Of a DNA stretch of 64,000 nucleotides, positions 42,836-51,994 are shown piece by piece; the stretch's first letter is position 1; each line of letters begins with the position of its first letter. Position numbers and translations under genes: made by a program. Location: NCBI RefSeq assembly GCF_038396785.1, contig NZ_CP151087.1, positions 4,774,001 through 4,838,000 of the forward strand. Reading direction: 5' to 3'. The notes beneath the pieces were generated by a model. It saw only the letters and a list, made by a program, of their open reading frames with translations, was not told the DNA's origin and searched no databases. Origin of the DNA: Sphingobacterium thalpophilum. GTDB taxonomy: Bacteria; Bacteroidota; Bacteroidia; Sphingobacteriales; Sphingobacteriaceae.

Positions 42836-43670
42836 TGTCCTTTGTCGATTCTTCTAGTGTCTTTAATTCTTTATTTAACAGGTCTTTTACAACGTAGACA
42901 TGTTGCAAGTTGGAGAAATTGGTACTCAACAATAGTCTAAGATCCAAAAAAGCGTCTCCTGAAGAGATCCCCGTCTGAATGACCGTTCCAACAAAAATTC
43001 CTTTTGGAAAATGTCCTGAATATCCTGAGGTGTACACTTTATCTCCTTTGTTGACTTTGATATGGTTTGGAATTTCCTTGACCATTGCCGCGCGGTAATC
43101 CATGCTATTGCCCCATACCAACGAGCCGAAAACCTCGGTGTGGCCTAATGTTACGGATATACGCGTATCGGGATGCAATAGGGATTGCACTGTCGAGAAG
43201 TTTTGGGAAACATTCAATACGATACCAACTACTCCGTTGGGAGCGATAACACCCATACCTCGCTCTATACCATCTTTACTGCCTTTATCGAGTGTGATCG
43301 TATTTGCCTTTTGGTGAATGCTATTGTTGATGACATTTGCAATAATAAATTCGTAACGCCCAAACTCACTGCTATCGATTGCCGGGACAGGACCGATCTT
43401 GATGCTGTCAGTTGATCGATAGGCTTGTAAGTCCTTTCTCAGTTGTGCATTTTCCTTTGCAAGTGCATCGTTGGTCTCCCCGAGGTGCAGGTAGCTTTTC
43501 CAGGAATTGACCTTTGCATACAGGCCTCCGATGACACTATTTGAAGAATTTAAAACAGAATTACGTTGGAAAGAATTGTTGGTGATCACCAAAAATAACG
43601 AGAATCCAAAAAATAGGATAAACCAGAAGAATGCATTATATCGTCTCAGGAATAACCAAAGGTTTCTCAT
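42828..43670 (-). CDS. mreC: rod shape-determining protein MreC
   Basis: Bitopic inner-membrane scaffold of the elongasome that activates PBP2/RodA from the periplasm. It has 280 residues: one N-terminal membrane helix (AFFWFILFFGFSLFLVI, about 13-29), a coiled coil (about 68-92, ALAKENAQLRKDLQAYRS), and a beta-rich core (VINNSIHQKANTITLDKGSKDGIERGMGVI split across about 113-147; VYTSGYSGHFPKGIFVGTV). Second in the operon, 91 bases after mreB. Confidence 0.93.
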   Translation of the reverse strand: MRNLWLFLRRYNAFFWFILFFGFSLFLVITNNSFQRNSVLNSSNSVIGGLYAKVNSWKSYLHLGETNDALAKENAQLRKDLQAYRSTDSIKIGPVPAIDSSEFGRYEFIIANVINNSIHQKANTITLDKGSKDGIERGMGVIAPNGVVGIVLNVSQNFSTVQSLLHPDTRISVTLGHTEVFGSLVWGNSMDYRAAMVKEIPNHIKVNKGDKVYTSGYSGHFPKGIFVGTVIQTGISSGDAFLDLRLLLSTNFSNLQHVYVVKDLLNKELKTLEESTKDNG

Positions 43671-43761
43671 TTTTTAATGTGGGTATTTAATAAGCAAGCG
43701 ATATAATAGTTTTGCATATTATATCGCTCTTTAATAAAATATTGTTATTAATTATCGAACG

Positions 43762-44787
43762 TTATGATTGCATCAAGAATTTAAATCGTCCAATATTTTT
43801 AAGTGCAATACCAGTTCCTCTTACAACAGCACGTAATGGATCTTCAGCAATATGCACTGGAAGTTTAGTTTTCGCTTGTATACGACGGTCCAAACCACGC
43901 AACAATGCACCACCACCGGTAAGATAAATACCTGTTTGATAAATATCCGCTGATAATTCTGGTGGAGTGATTTCAAGTGCTTTTAAGATCGCTTCCTCAA
44001 TTTTTGATATGGACTTATCCAGACAATGCGCTATTTCGGTATAAGAAACAGTAATTTGCTTAGGAACACCCGTCATCAAATCACGACCTTGAACGGCGAA
44101 ATCTGCTGGTGGTTCCTGTAACTCAGGAAGAGCCGCACCAACTTCAATTTTTATTTTTTCAGCCGTACGTTCACCGATCATGATATTATGTTGTCTTCTG
44201 ATGTATTGAACGATGTCTGAGTCGAAGTTATCACCTGCAACACGAATAGATTGGTCACACACAATACCCGATAAAGCGATGACAGCAATTTCAGTGGTAC
44301 CACCACCGATATCTATAATCATATTACCCATTGGTTCTTCCACATCAATTCCGATTCCTACAGCAGCAGCCATGGGTTCGTGAATTAAATAGACTTCTTT
44401 CGCACCAGCAATTTCCGCTGAATCGCGTACAGCTCTTTTCTCTACTTCCGTAATACCGGAAGGAATACAAACAACCATACGTAGGGAAGGAAAAAACCAG
44501 CTCTTACCATTGTTTACCAATTTGACCATACCTCTGATCAGGTGTTCAGCTGCCGTAAAATCAGCGATTACTCCATCACGTAAAGGACGTACTGTCTTTA
44601 TATTATCGTGTGTTTTACCCTCCATTTGCATGGCCTGGCGACCAATGGCGATCACTTTGTTTGTGGTGCGGTCAAATGCAACAATAGAAGGTTCATCCAC
44701 TACTACTTTGTCATTATGAATTATTAGGGTATTTGCAGTACCCAAGTCAATCGCAACTTCTTGCGTAAACCAATTAAATAAGCCCAT
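43762..44787 (-). CDS. mreB: actin-like cell-shape protein MreB
   Basis: ATP-dependent filament protein that guides side-wall synthesis. It has 341 residues. Phosphate-1 motif AIDLGTANTLI (13-23), connect-1 and phosphate-2 motif MIIDIGGGTTEIAVIA (near 156-171), adenosine motif YLTGGGALLRGLD (near 289-301). First gene of mreB-mreC-mreD-mrdA-rodA. A -7-like TAGGTTTG (minus, 44828-44821) lies 33 bases upstream without a clear -33 box. Its presence predicts a rod-shaped cell. Confidence 0.96.
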   Translation of the reverse strand: MGLFNWFTQEVAIDLGTANTLIIHNDKVVVDEPSIVAFDRTTNKVIAIGRQAMQMEGKTHDNIKTVRPLRDGVIADFTAAEHLIRGMVKLVNNGKSWFFPSLRMVVCIPSGITEVEKRAVRDSAEIAGAKEVYLIHEPMAAAVGIGIDVEEPMGNMIIDIGGGTTEIAVIALSGIVCDQSIRVAGDNFDSDIVQYIRRQHNIMIGERTAEKIKIEVGAALPELQEPPADFAVQGRDLMTGVPKQITVSYTEIAHCLDKSISKIEEAILKALEITPPELSADIYQTGIYLTGGGALLRGLDRRIQAKTKLPVHIAEDPLRAVVRGTGIALKNIGRFKFLMQS

Positions 44788-44828
44788 CTGCTAATCCTTA
44801 AGCTATTTTAAAATAATATGCAAACCTA

Positions 44829-45177
44829 CACAAAAAAAATTAATCTTTTTGAGGTTATACATCAAAAAAAACTATATTCTGAAAGTAAATTCTATCTGGA
44901 AAAAACTGTCTTTAAATTTAACGAATATAATCTGTAATTCTTACGTCCCGGCTGAAGTTATTTTTAATCAGACGCCGTGTTAAATTAAGAAATAAGTGGG
45001 TGTTTTTTAAATCATGGAGCACAAGGAGCAAGAATCCAAAAGTGAAAAGGTGGTTTTGAAAACTAGCTAAAGACTCAAATGCTATGAAGAGCTGATAAGC
45101 GAAGCCGTCACAACGTTTTAGAAGCCTATTCAGTAGGTTAATATGGCGAAGAGAACAGCTTCAGAAGGTTAATAAAG
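44829..45177. other. intergenic region between mreB and ndh, no gene
   Basis: No credible ORF, tRNA or array. The central part (about 45015-45175) is rich in purines on the plus strand, with loosely repeated words such as GGAGCAAG, AGACTC and GAAGAG, and a short palindrome CCTA-TTCAG-TAGG near 45128. It could be decayed sequence. Confidence 0.5.
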
Positions 45178-45220
45178 ATAAAAGAAACAGCGGCATTATC
45201 GTTTGGGATAATGCCGCTGT
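45178..45220 (-). terminator. terminator of ndh
   Basis: ACAGCGGCATTATC (45187-45200) pairs perfectly with GATAATGCCGCTGT (45207-45220). On the minus strand a T-rich tract (TTTCTTTTA) follows. Confidence 0.85.
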
Positions 45221-45260
45221 CGGGCTACTGAAATATGTTTATTTAGACTCCAATAGGAAG

Positions 45261-46571
45261 TTAGTGGGCAGTTTCTGCTTGTTTTTCCTCTGGAGTTGGC
45301 TCATCATATTTGTGGAAGATCAAACGCACACCACTGTCTTTGGTGAAAAATTTGATCGACCAGTTGACGAATGTGATCAATTTATTTCTGAATCCATAGA
45401 TGGACATCAAGTGGACAAACATCCATGTCATCCAGCCAAAGAATCCATTGAAATGGATTTTTCCCATGTCGACGACAGCTTTGTTACGACCTACCGTAGC
45501 CATGGATCCTTTATCAAAATAGTTGAATTTCTCTGTTGGTTGATTGGACATGGTTTGGAGAATGTGTTTTGCAACATATGCTCCCTGCTGTTGCGCTACC
45601 GGTGCAACACCAGGTAAGCCACGAGGAAGATCATCTGTGATAAATGCCGAAACATCACCAATAGCATAGACCCCTGGCATATCAATAACACGGCATTGAT
45701 CATCTGTCTGTATACGGTTACCACGTTGGATAATCTCCTTTTTGAAACCATTCGGATACTGCCCAGCTACACCTGCTCCCCAGATAACAGTTTTTGTTTC
45801 AATGCTTCTGCCATCGGCGAAAGTAATTGAATTGCCATCATATCCAGTTACCTGAACATTCAATAATACTTCTACTCCCAAATCTTTGAGGTACTTTTCT
45901 GAATCTTTAGAAGATTTTTCAGATAAGTTGGCCAATACTTTTGGAAGTCCTTCAACCAGGTAAACCGACATCTCAGATTTTTTCAATTCTGGATAATCTT
46001 TCTCAAGAACATTGTTTTTAATTTCTGCGATTGCTCCCGAAAGTTCTACACCTGTTGGACCACCCCCAACAATAACAAAGTTCAAATTAGCTTTACGATC
46101 AGCAGGGTTTTCTATTCGTACTGCTTCTTCGAGGTTCTGTAAAACATAGCTTCGAATATTTAATGCTTCTTGTATATTTTTCATCGGCAAAGCATATTTC
46201 GTGATTTGCTGATTTCCGAAGAAGTTCGTGGTAGCACCTGTCGCAACAATTAAATAATCGTAGTCAAAATCACCAACATCTGTTCTTACAATCTTAGCCT
46301 CATTGTCTACACTTTTTACGTCAGCAAGTCTAAAATGAAAGTTGTCTTGGCCTTTGAACATTTTGCGAACAGGGAAGGAGATGGAGTCCGCTGAAAGAGT
46401 ACCCGTGGCAACTTGGTACATCAATGGTTGAAAAGTATGAAAGTTATTTCTGTCCAGCAACAGAACTTCAACTTCCTTATTTTTAAGCTTTTTAGCAACT
46501 TCAATTCCTCCAAATCCAGCACCAATAATGATTACTCTTGGGAATTTTCTATTTGAACTATTGCTTGGCAT
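45261..46571 (-). CDS. ndh: type II NADH dehydrogenase (NAD(P)/FAD-dependent oxidoreductase)
   Basis: Membrane-associated flavoenzyme that passes electrons from NADH to quinone without pumping protons. It has 436 residues. The FAD Rossmann motif VIIIGAGFGGIEVA (14-27), NAD motif FVIVGGGPTGVELSGAI (near 164-180), and the second FAD segment YAIGDVSAF (near 305) are present. The C-terminal third (FNGFFGWMTWMFVHLMSIYGFRNKLITFVNW, split here over about 370-400) carries amphipathic helices for membrane contact, typical of NDH-2. Monocistronic. Confidence 0.9.
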   Translation of the reverse strand: MPSNSSNRKFPRVIIIGAGFGGIEVAKKLKNKEVEVLLLDRNNFHTFQPLMYQVATGTLSADSISFPVRKMFKGQDNFHFRLADVKSVDNEAKIVRTDVGDFDYDYLIVATGATTNFFGNQQITKYALPMKNIQEALNIRSYVLQNLEEAVRIENPADRKANLNFVIVGGGPTGVELSGAIAEIKNNVLEKDYPELKKSEMSVYLVEGLPKVLANLSEKSSKDSEKYLKDLGVEVLLNVQVTGYDGNSITFADGRSIETKTVIWGAGVAGQYPNGFKKEIIQRGNRIQTDDQCRVIDMPGVYAIGDVSAFITDDLPRGLPGVAPVAQQQGAYVAKHILQTMSNQPTEKFNYFDKGSMATVGRNKAVVDMGKIHFNGFFGWMTWMFVHLMSIYGFRNKLITFVNWSIKFFTKDSGVRLIFHKYDEPTPEEKQAETAH

Positions 46572-46771
46572 ATTTTTAATAGTTTGTTGTAAAAATTCGG
46601 TACAATCGAATTAAGCTGCAAATATCTTAAATTTTGGCTCAAAAAGCTAAAAAATATTTATTTATTATGCTGATATGTTGTGAATTTTATTGTAAAGAGG
46701 CTAATTCTTTCAATAATATGTTTTGTAGTTGTTTGATTTTTAGCTCTTTATAGTGTACATTGTACCCTTTG

Positions 46772-46828
46772 AAAAAAAAAGATGTATAGTGTCATCATTG
46801 TGTATAAAATACACAATGATGATACTAT
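46772..46828 (-). terminator. long terminator after ferredoxin, touching the stop codon
   Basis: A 20-bp stem (46786-46805 with 46809-46828, one G-U) and a 3-base loop, followed on the minus strand by nine T after a short gap. The stem begins within the ferredoxin stop codon (46827-46825). Confidence 0.85.
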
Positions 46829-47157
46829 TGTAGCGCACCTTTGATCTTGATTTTCATGCCGTTGTTGTTATTCTGTAGATACAGCTGACAGGCAAGTCGA
46901 CTTTGATCATCGGCATCTGGAAGCGTGTCCAGCATGTCGAGTTCTTGATCACTCGCTTGGGGAAGTGTATGCAGTCCTTCGACAACTTCGACATGGCAGG
47001 TAGCGCACAGCGCCATACCTCCGCAAGTGGCCAATATCTCGTAGTCGGATGCCTTTAAAATCTCCATGAGTGAAAGATTGATATCGGTCGGAACTTCCAG
47101 GATATTTTCGGTCCCGTCCCGATCGATAACAGTGACTTTAATTAAATTATCGTCCAT
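46825..47157 (-). CDS. 2Fe-2S ferredoxin (adrenodoxin/Isc type)
   Basis: Small electron carrier with one [2Fe-2S] cluster. It has 110 residues. Cluster cysteines: ATCGGMALCATCHVEV (Cys40, Cys46 and Cys49 approx.) and the fourth in SRLACQLYL (near 88). The form is that of vertebrate-type or Isc ferredoxins. It is cotranscribed with the ferredoxin reductase upstream (2 bases) and with MarR, so it is probably the partner of that reductase. The final acceptor (for example a P450, desaturase or haem oxygenase) is not in this window. Confidence 0.92.
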   Translation of the reverse strand: MDDNLIKVTVIDRDGTENILEVPTDINLSLMEILKASDYEILATCGGMALCATCHVEVVEGLHTLPQASDQELDMLDTLPDADDQSRLACQLYLQNNNNGMKIKIKGALQ

Positions 47158-47159
47158 GG

Positions 47160-48164
47160 CTAGAAAGTATTTATACCGTTTACAGTGGTGTATTTGAATG
47201 TCAATTTTTGATCGGGATAGACAAATTTAAAGGCACTTTGACACATCAGGGCAGCCTCATGGTATCCACAGAGAATGAGTTTCAGTTTGCCTGGATAGGT
47301 GTTGATGTCTCCTATAGCATAGATCCGTTCGATATTGGTTGAGTAATCAAGCGTATTGACCTCTATCGCATTTTTATCGATATTTAATCCCCAATCTGCG
47401 ATTGGACCAAGCTTCGGCGTAAGACCGTATAAAGGAATAAAATAGTCTGCATCTGTTGCTGTGACTTCTTTTTCTTTATTTGTTGTTTCAACATGAGACA
47501 AGTAGTCATTGCCATGAATATTGGTCAGATTGTGAGACAATAATAGGTTGATCTTACCCTGCTGGGCCAATTTGAACACTTTCTCAGCCGAGTCTGGGGC
47601 ACCCCTGAAGGAGTCACTTCGGTGGATTAAAGTGACCTGTTGCGCAATATCTGCAAGATGGAAAGTCCAGTCGAGCGCGGAGTCACCGCCACCGGCAATG
47701 ACGATTTTTTTATCCCGGTATTTGGCGGGATCTTTTACCATATAATCGACGCCTTTTCCTTCAAAGAGATGAAGGTTTGGGATTTCGGGCTTGCGTGGTT
47801 CAAAGCAACCTAAGCCCCCAGCGATGACAATGACCTGTGTATGAACCATCGTATGATCATTGGTTTCTACGATAAAGGAACCATCGTCCTGTTTTGTGAT
47901 ATGTTCCACTCGCTCGCCTAAGGTGAATGTGGGGTCAAAGGGTTTAATCTGTTCGAGCTGTTTATCGATCAATTCCTGCGCAGTGATACTTGGATAACCG
48001 GGAATGTCGTAGATAGGTTTATGGGGGTAGATCTCCGAAAGCTGACCGCCCACTTGAGGTAGTACATCGATCAAATGGCAGCGCATTTTTAAAAGTCCAG
48101 CTTCAAAGACTGCGAATAGGCCAACAGGTCCTGCTCCGATGATACAGATATCCGTATTTATCAT
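47160..48164 (-). CDS. ferredoxin-NADP+ reductase (thioredoxin reductase-like type)
   Basis: Flavoprotein that moves electrons between NAD(P)H and ferredoxin. It has 334 residues. FAD motif CIIGAGPVGLFAVFEAGLL (6-24), NADP motif IVIAGGGDSALDWTFHL (near 155-171), and the C-terminal FAD segment YAIGDINTYPGK (near 275). The CxxC of thioredoxin reductases is absent, so it belongs to the YumC-like ferredoxin reductases. It sits between MarR and ferredoxin with 2-base gaps on each side. Confidence 0.92.
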   Translation of the reverse strand: MINTDICIIGAGPVGLFAVFEAGLLKMRCHLIDVLPQVGGQLSEIYPHKPIYDIPGYPSITAQELIDKQLEQIKPFDPTFTLGERVEHITKQDDGSFIVETNDHTMVHTQVIVIAGGLGCFEPRKPEIPNLHLFEGKGVDYMVKDPAKYRDKKIVIAGGGDSALDWTFHLADIAQQVTLIHRSDSFRGAPDSAEKVFKLAQQGKINLLLSHNLTNIHGNDYLSHVETTNKEKEVTATDADYFIPLYGLTPKLGPIADWGLNIDKNAIEVNTLDYSTNIERIYAIGDINTYPGKLKLILCGYHEAALMCQSAFKFVYPDQKLTFKYTTVNGINTF

Positions 48165-48166
48165 AG

Positions 48167-48604
48167 CTATTCTATATTTAAGTTGTTATATATTGTATTC
48201 AAAATTCTTGTAAAAGCTTCGAAATCTTCGTCTGCTAGATTTTCCCAGGCCTTCATGCGAATCTCCGTAACAAGCGGCGTAAGCGATGCTACTTTTAATT
48301 TTCCTTCTTCTGTCAAATGAAGGTAGAGACTTCGACGATCCGTTTCATCGGTGATCCGCTCGGCCAAATTTTTTTTAAGGAGGATATCTACGATACGTGT
48401 CAGTGTGGGCTGGTCTTTTCCGCAGCGCTTTGCCAGTTCTTTTTGTGAAAGTTGATCTGTTTCGTATAAAGCCTTTAAGATGGTCCATTGGTCTACAGTA
48501 ATATCAAATCCTTTCTCCGCAAAAGAAGATTGGGCGAACTGTTTTACTTTCTTGGCTGTTTGGTCCAAGATGAAAGAGTAGCGGTCAAATTTTTCGTTTA
48601 GCAT
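48167..48604 (-). CDS. MarR family transcriptional regulator
   Basis: Dimeric winged-helix repressor, usually released by a small ligand or by oxidation. It has 145 residues. Helix-turn-helix and wing at about 50-100 (LSQKELAKRCGKDQPTLTRIVDILLKKNLAERITDETDRRS, split here). One Cys (Cys62, in AKRCGKD) lies in the recognition helix region. First gene of the marR-reductase-ferredoxin operon and probably autoregulated: two 12-bp direct repeats frame its promoter. Confidence 0.92.
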   Translation of the reverse strand: MLNEKFDRYSFILDQTAKKVKQFAQSSFAEKGFDITVDQWTILKALYETDQLSQKELAKRCGKDQPTLTRIVDILLKKNLAERITDETDRRSLYLHLTEEGKLKVASLTPLVTEIRMKAWENLADEDFEAFTRILNTIYNNLNIE

Positions 48605-48606
48605 AC

Positions 48607-48645
48607 AAATATTTAGTGCAACAAATATATTTAAAATATTTAGTG
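48607..48645 (-). promoter_or_regulatory. direct-repeat operator for MarR
   Basis: AAATATTTAGTG occurs twice in the same orientation (48607-48618 and 48634-48645), 27 bases apart, one on either side of the -7 box. This fits a repressor site that blocks the polymerase. Confidence 0.55.
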
Positions 48646-48651
48646 TGACAA
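48622..48651 (-). promoter_or_regulatory. promoter of the marR operon
   Basis: On the minus strand TTG (48651-48649), 19 bases, TATATTTG (48629-48622). The start codon is 17 bases beyond, so the leader is very short. Confidence 0.7.
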
Positions 48652-48667
48652 GTAATTTGAATGCAAT

Positions 48668-48701
48668 AAAAAAAGGGCGTTCATTCGAACGCCCTTTTTT
48701 T
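48668..48701. terminator. terminator of secDF
   Basis: A 7-A run then GGGCGTTC (48675-48682) pairs with GAACGCCC (48687-48694) and a 7-T run. It lies 19 bases past the secDF stop; symmetric, so it insulates both directions. Confidence 0.92.
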
Positions 48702-48720
48702 ATTTTATTAATATTAGCTA

Positions 48721-51702
48721 TTATGGTCTTACGACTTCAGCTTTTTTAGCTGTATTACCTTCTGCTAAGTGCTTTCCTTTACGTAAGTCATATACCGAAG
48801 GTGCCGCTAAGATAATCGATGAATATGTACCTACGATAACACCGATTAAGATTGCGAATGAGAATCCACGGATAACTTCACCACCAAAGATAAACAATAC
48901 AGCAAGAACAAACACGATTGTCAATGATGTGATGATTGTTCTACTTAAAGTAGAGTTGATCGCATGGTTTACGACATCGCCAAGATCTTCATTATGTGCA
49001 TTTGGTTTCGATACGAATTCACGTAAACGGTCAAATACAACCACTGTATCATTCACCGAGTAGGCAATTACAGTTAATATCGCCGCCACAAAGTGTTGGT
49101 CAATATCCAATGAGAATGGTACGATACCATCCAAGATAGAGAATAATCCCAATAAAATAATCGCATCGTGAATTGTTGCAATAGCTGCTCCAACCGAATA
49201 TTCCCATTTGTGGAAACGGATCAAGATGTAAGCTGCAACAATGATGATAGAGAAAATTGCGGAACTTGTTGCTCTAGATTTGATGTCGGTAGCGATACTT
49301 GGTCCAACTTTTTGAGACGAAAGGATCTCATGTTTATTGGAAGCATCTACTTTTGATAAACCTTGATTTAATTTGTCCAATACCTCTTTATCAGCAGTGT
49401 CCGAAGTTTCTTCGATATGGTAAGTTGTTGTTATACGCAGTTGGTTGGATGCACCGAAGACTTTTACTTCTGTTGTTTTCTGGAAGATATCATCCAAGTT
49501 TGTACGTACAGCTTCCAAGTCCACAGGTTTATCATAACGGACAGTATACGTACGGCCACCTTGGAAGTCTACACCTAAACTGAATCCTTTTGTGAAAATT
49601 GATGCCGCAGAAATTAACACGGCAACGATTGAAATCGCATAAAAGATTTTACGTTTCTGAACGAATTTAAAGTTTGCATTATGCAAGGTATTTGCAGACC
49701 AAGGGAAAGAGACTTTGATTTTGAAATCTTTCGCCAACATCCATTCGAAAATAACACGAGTAACAAGGATCGCAGTAAACAATGAAGTAATGATACCCAC
49801 CATTAATGTTGTCGCGAAACCTAAGATTGGGCCACTACCAAATAAGAATAAGATAATACCGATCAAAAACGTTGTGATCTGCGAATCCAGGATGGAAGGT
49901 AAAGCGTGTTTGTAACCATCTGCAACAGCCTGACGGATCGATTTTCCTAAGCCCAGTTCTTCACGGATACGTTCATAAATCAAGACGTTCGCATCGACCG
50001 CAGTACCCATTGTTAATACGATACCCGCGATACCCGGTAAGGTGAGTACAGCATTTAAGGATGCCAATACCCCCATAATGATAAATACGTTTAACAATAC
50101 CGCAATGTTTGCCACGATACCTGCAGTATTGTAGTAAGCGATCATAAAGATCATTACTACGATAATACCGATAACAGCAGAATTAACACCCGCATCAATG
50201 GCAGCCTGACCCAAAGTAGGTCCCACAATAGCTTCTTCAACAATTTTAGCAGTCGTTGGAAGACGACCTGCCTTCAATACGTTTGCTAAATCTTTGGTGT
50301 CTTCTACCGTAAAGGATCCAGAGATTGATGAACTACCATTTGGGATTTCACCGTTTACAGAAGGAGCAGAATAAACCACATTATCAAGAACGATCGCAAT
50401 TGCATCTCTGTTTTGAGCCGCTTTTGCAGTAATTTTCTTCCATTCACGTGCACCTTCGCTGTTCATTTGCATACCAACCACAGGTTGATTTTTCTCATCA
50501 AAGTTTGCTGTTGCATCCGTAATGACATCTCCTGTCAATACAGCACCGTTGTCTTGTCCAGACCCTTTAATTGCATATAATGATAGTTGCTCAGGTGTCT
50601 TTTGCTCTGGTTTAACAGCCCATAAAAGCTTTAAGTTTCCAGGTAGGATTGATTTTACCTCTGGACGTTGTAAATAAGCATTTACTTTTGCTGTATCTTT
50701 TAATGAAGCAATACCAACCATTGAACCTGGCATAAGCGCCATTTGTTGATTTTCGCCCATATAAACTGCTGGACGTAATACTTCAAATAATGGATTTTTC
50801 TGACCTAGATTTACAGCAGCACTGTCTTTCTTAGCATCTTTCTTACCACCGGTTAGATTAGACAATAAATCATCTGATTTTTTGCTTGTATCTGCAGCAG
50901 CATTTGTCGTAGCGGCTGGAGCAGCTTTTAACGTTGAAGCTAAAGTTTTGTCGATATTTTCTAATATTGGATAAACTTCCTGATTCGTATAGGTCTCATA
51001 GAACTCCAATTTAGCTGAGCCTTGTAATAGGTTACGAACACGGCTTTCGTCTTTCACACCCGGTAATTCGATCAAAATACGGTTTGTACCTTGTTGAATT
51101 TGAATGTTTGGAGATGCAACGCCAAATTTGTCGATACGCGTACGCAGTACTTTGTAGGAATTTTGGATGGCATTGTCTGCTTCTTTTTGAAGGAATGATT
51201 CAACTTTTGAGTCTGAATCACCCGGTTTAATTAAAGAAGCATTGTCTTTTGTTGAGAAGAATGTTGAAAGTGGCGTTGTCGCACCGATGGATTTGTATTC
51301 TTCCATAAATAAAGCAACGACTGTCTTTGCACTCGTTTTACTTTTTGCCACTGCCTGTTCCAACGCTTTGTTGAATTTCTCATCTTTTGGATTGTTCGCC
51401 AAATTGCGGATCAATTCGTCCAATGAGATCTCCATGGTTACGTTCATACCGCCTTTCAAATCCAATCCCAAAGCGAGTTCATTTGCTTTAGCTTCCCGAT
51501 AGGTGTATTTTGCAAAACCTAAATTGTACACTACTTCACCTGCCATTGAGTCGAGATAGCTTTTCTCTTTTGCCAAGTCTCCTTTGGCAAAATTCTCAGC
51601 ATCTCGCTCCACATTGCGGGTCACCCAAGTAAATGATAGGGAGTATAGACACGCTAATGACACCACTATCACTAAAAGTTTAATCAGCCCTTTACCTTGC
51701 AT
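48721..51702 (-). CDS. secDF: fused protein translocase subunit SecDF
   Basis: Inner-membrane proton-driven factor that assists SecYEG protein export. SecD and SecF are fused in 993 residues, the standard Bacteroidota form. SecD part: helix 1 (about 8-26), conserved LGLDLKGGMNVTME (near 77-90), periplasmic P1 domain with VLRTRIDKFGVASPNIQ, then five helices from about 500 (GTAVDANVLIYERIREEL). SecF part starts about 660 (LGVDFQGGRTYTVRY; YSVNDTVVVFDRLRE). An Ala/Lys/Asp-rich insert lies near 255-290. A -7-like TACCTTTG (minus, 51800-51793) is upstream. The 292-base gap holds only that and the next gene's terminator. Confidence 0.96.
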   Translation of the reverse strand: MQGKGLIKLLVIVVSLACLYSLSFTWVTRNVERDAENFAKGDLAKEKSYLDSMAGEVVYNLGFAKYTYREAKANELALGLDLKGGMNVTMEISLDELIRNLANNPKDEKFNKALEQAVAKSKTSAKTVVALFMEEYKSIGATTPLSTFFSTKDNASLIKPGDSDSKVESFLQKEADNAIQNSYKVLRTRIDKFGVASPNIQIQQGTNRILIELPGVKDESRVRNLLQGSAKLEFYETYTNQEVYPILENIDKTLASTLKAAPAATTNAAADTSKKSDDLLSNLTGGKKDAKKDSAAVNLGQKNPLFEVLRPAVYMGENQQMALMPGSMVGIASLKDTAKVNAYLQRPEVKSILPGNLKLLWAVKPEQKTPEQLSLYAIKGSGQDNGAVLTGDVITDATANFDEKNQPVVGMQMNSEGAREWKKITAKAAQNRDAIAIVLDNVVYSAPSVNGEIPNGSSSISGSFTVEDTKDLANVLKAGRLPTTAKIVEEAIVGPTLGQAAIDAGVNSAVIGIIVVMIFMIAYYNTAGIVANIAVLLNVFIIMGVLASLNAVLTLPGIAGIVLTMGTAVDANVLIYERIREELGLGKSIRQAVADGYKHALPSILDSQITTFLIGIILFLFGSGPILGFATTLMVGIITSLFTAILVTRVIFEWMLAKDFKIKVSFPWSANTLHNANFKFVQKRKIFYAISIVAVLISAASIFTKGFSLGVDFQGGRTYTVRYDKPVDLEAVRTNLDDIFQKTTEVKVFGASNQLRITTTYHIEETSDTADKEVLDKLNQGLSKVDASNKHEILSSQKVGPSIATDIKSRATSSAIFSIIIVAAYILIRFHKWEYSVGAAIATIHDAIILLGLFSILDGIVPFSLDIDQHFVAAILTVIAYSVNDTVVVFDRLREFVSKPNAHNEDLGDVVNHAINSTLSRTIITSLTIVFVLAVLFIFGGEVIRGFSFAILIGVIVGTYSSIILAAPSVYDLRKGKHLAEGNTAKKAEVVRP

Positions 51703-51903
51703 CGTCTGTTATAATTGTATTAATTTTAATGTTAAATACTGTTTATGTAATTGATAATTAGTTCTCGTTTAATCACATTTTACCAAGAATGGCAAAGGTA
51801 TAAAATTTTTGTAGAATGAAAAGTTTTATTTATGCCAATTAGGTCAACGGCATAAAAATAGGAGAATTGAAGAAAAAAAGAAATATTAATTGATTTTATT
51901 TAT

Positions 51904-51940
51904 AAAAAAAGGCCCTACTCAAGATGAGAAGGACCTTTTT
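51904..51940 (-). terminator. imperfect terminator after small outer-membrane gene
   Basis: AAAAAAAGG (51904-51912) with CCTTTTT (51934-51940) closes a stem with two mismatches and an inner CTC/GAG pair. On the minus strand it ends in a T run. Confidence 0.7.
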
Positions 51941-51994
51941 ACACTGTTTAGTTGCTTATATTTTTTGATCAATAATTCTTTACAAAAGCTTTGC

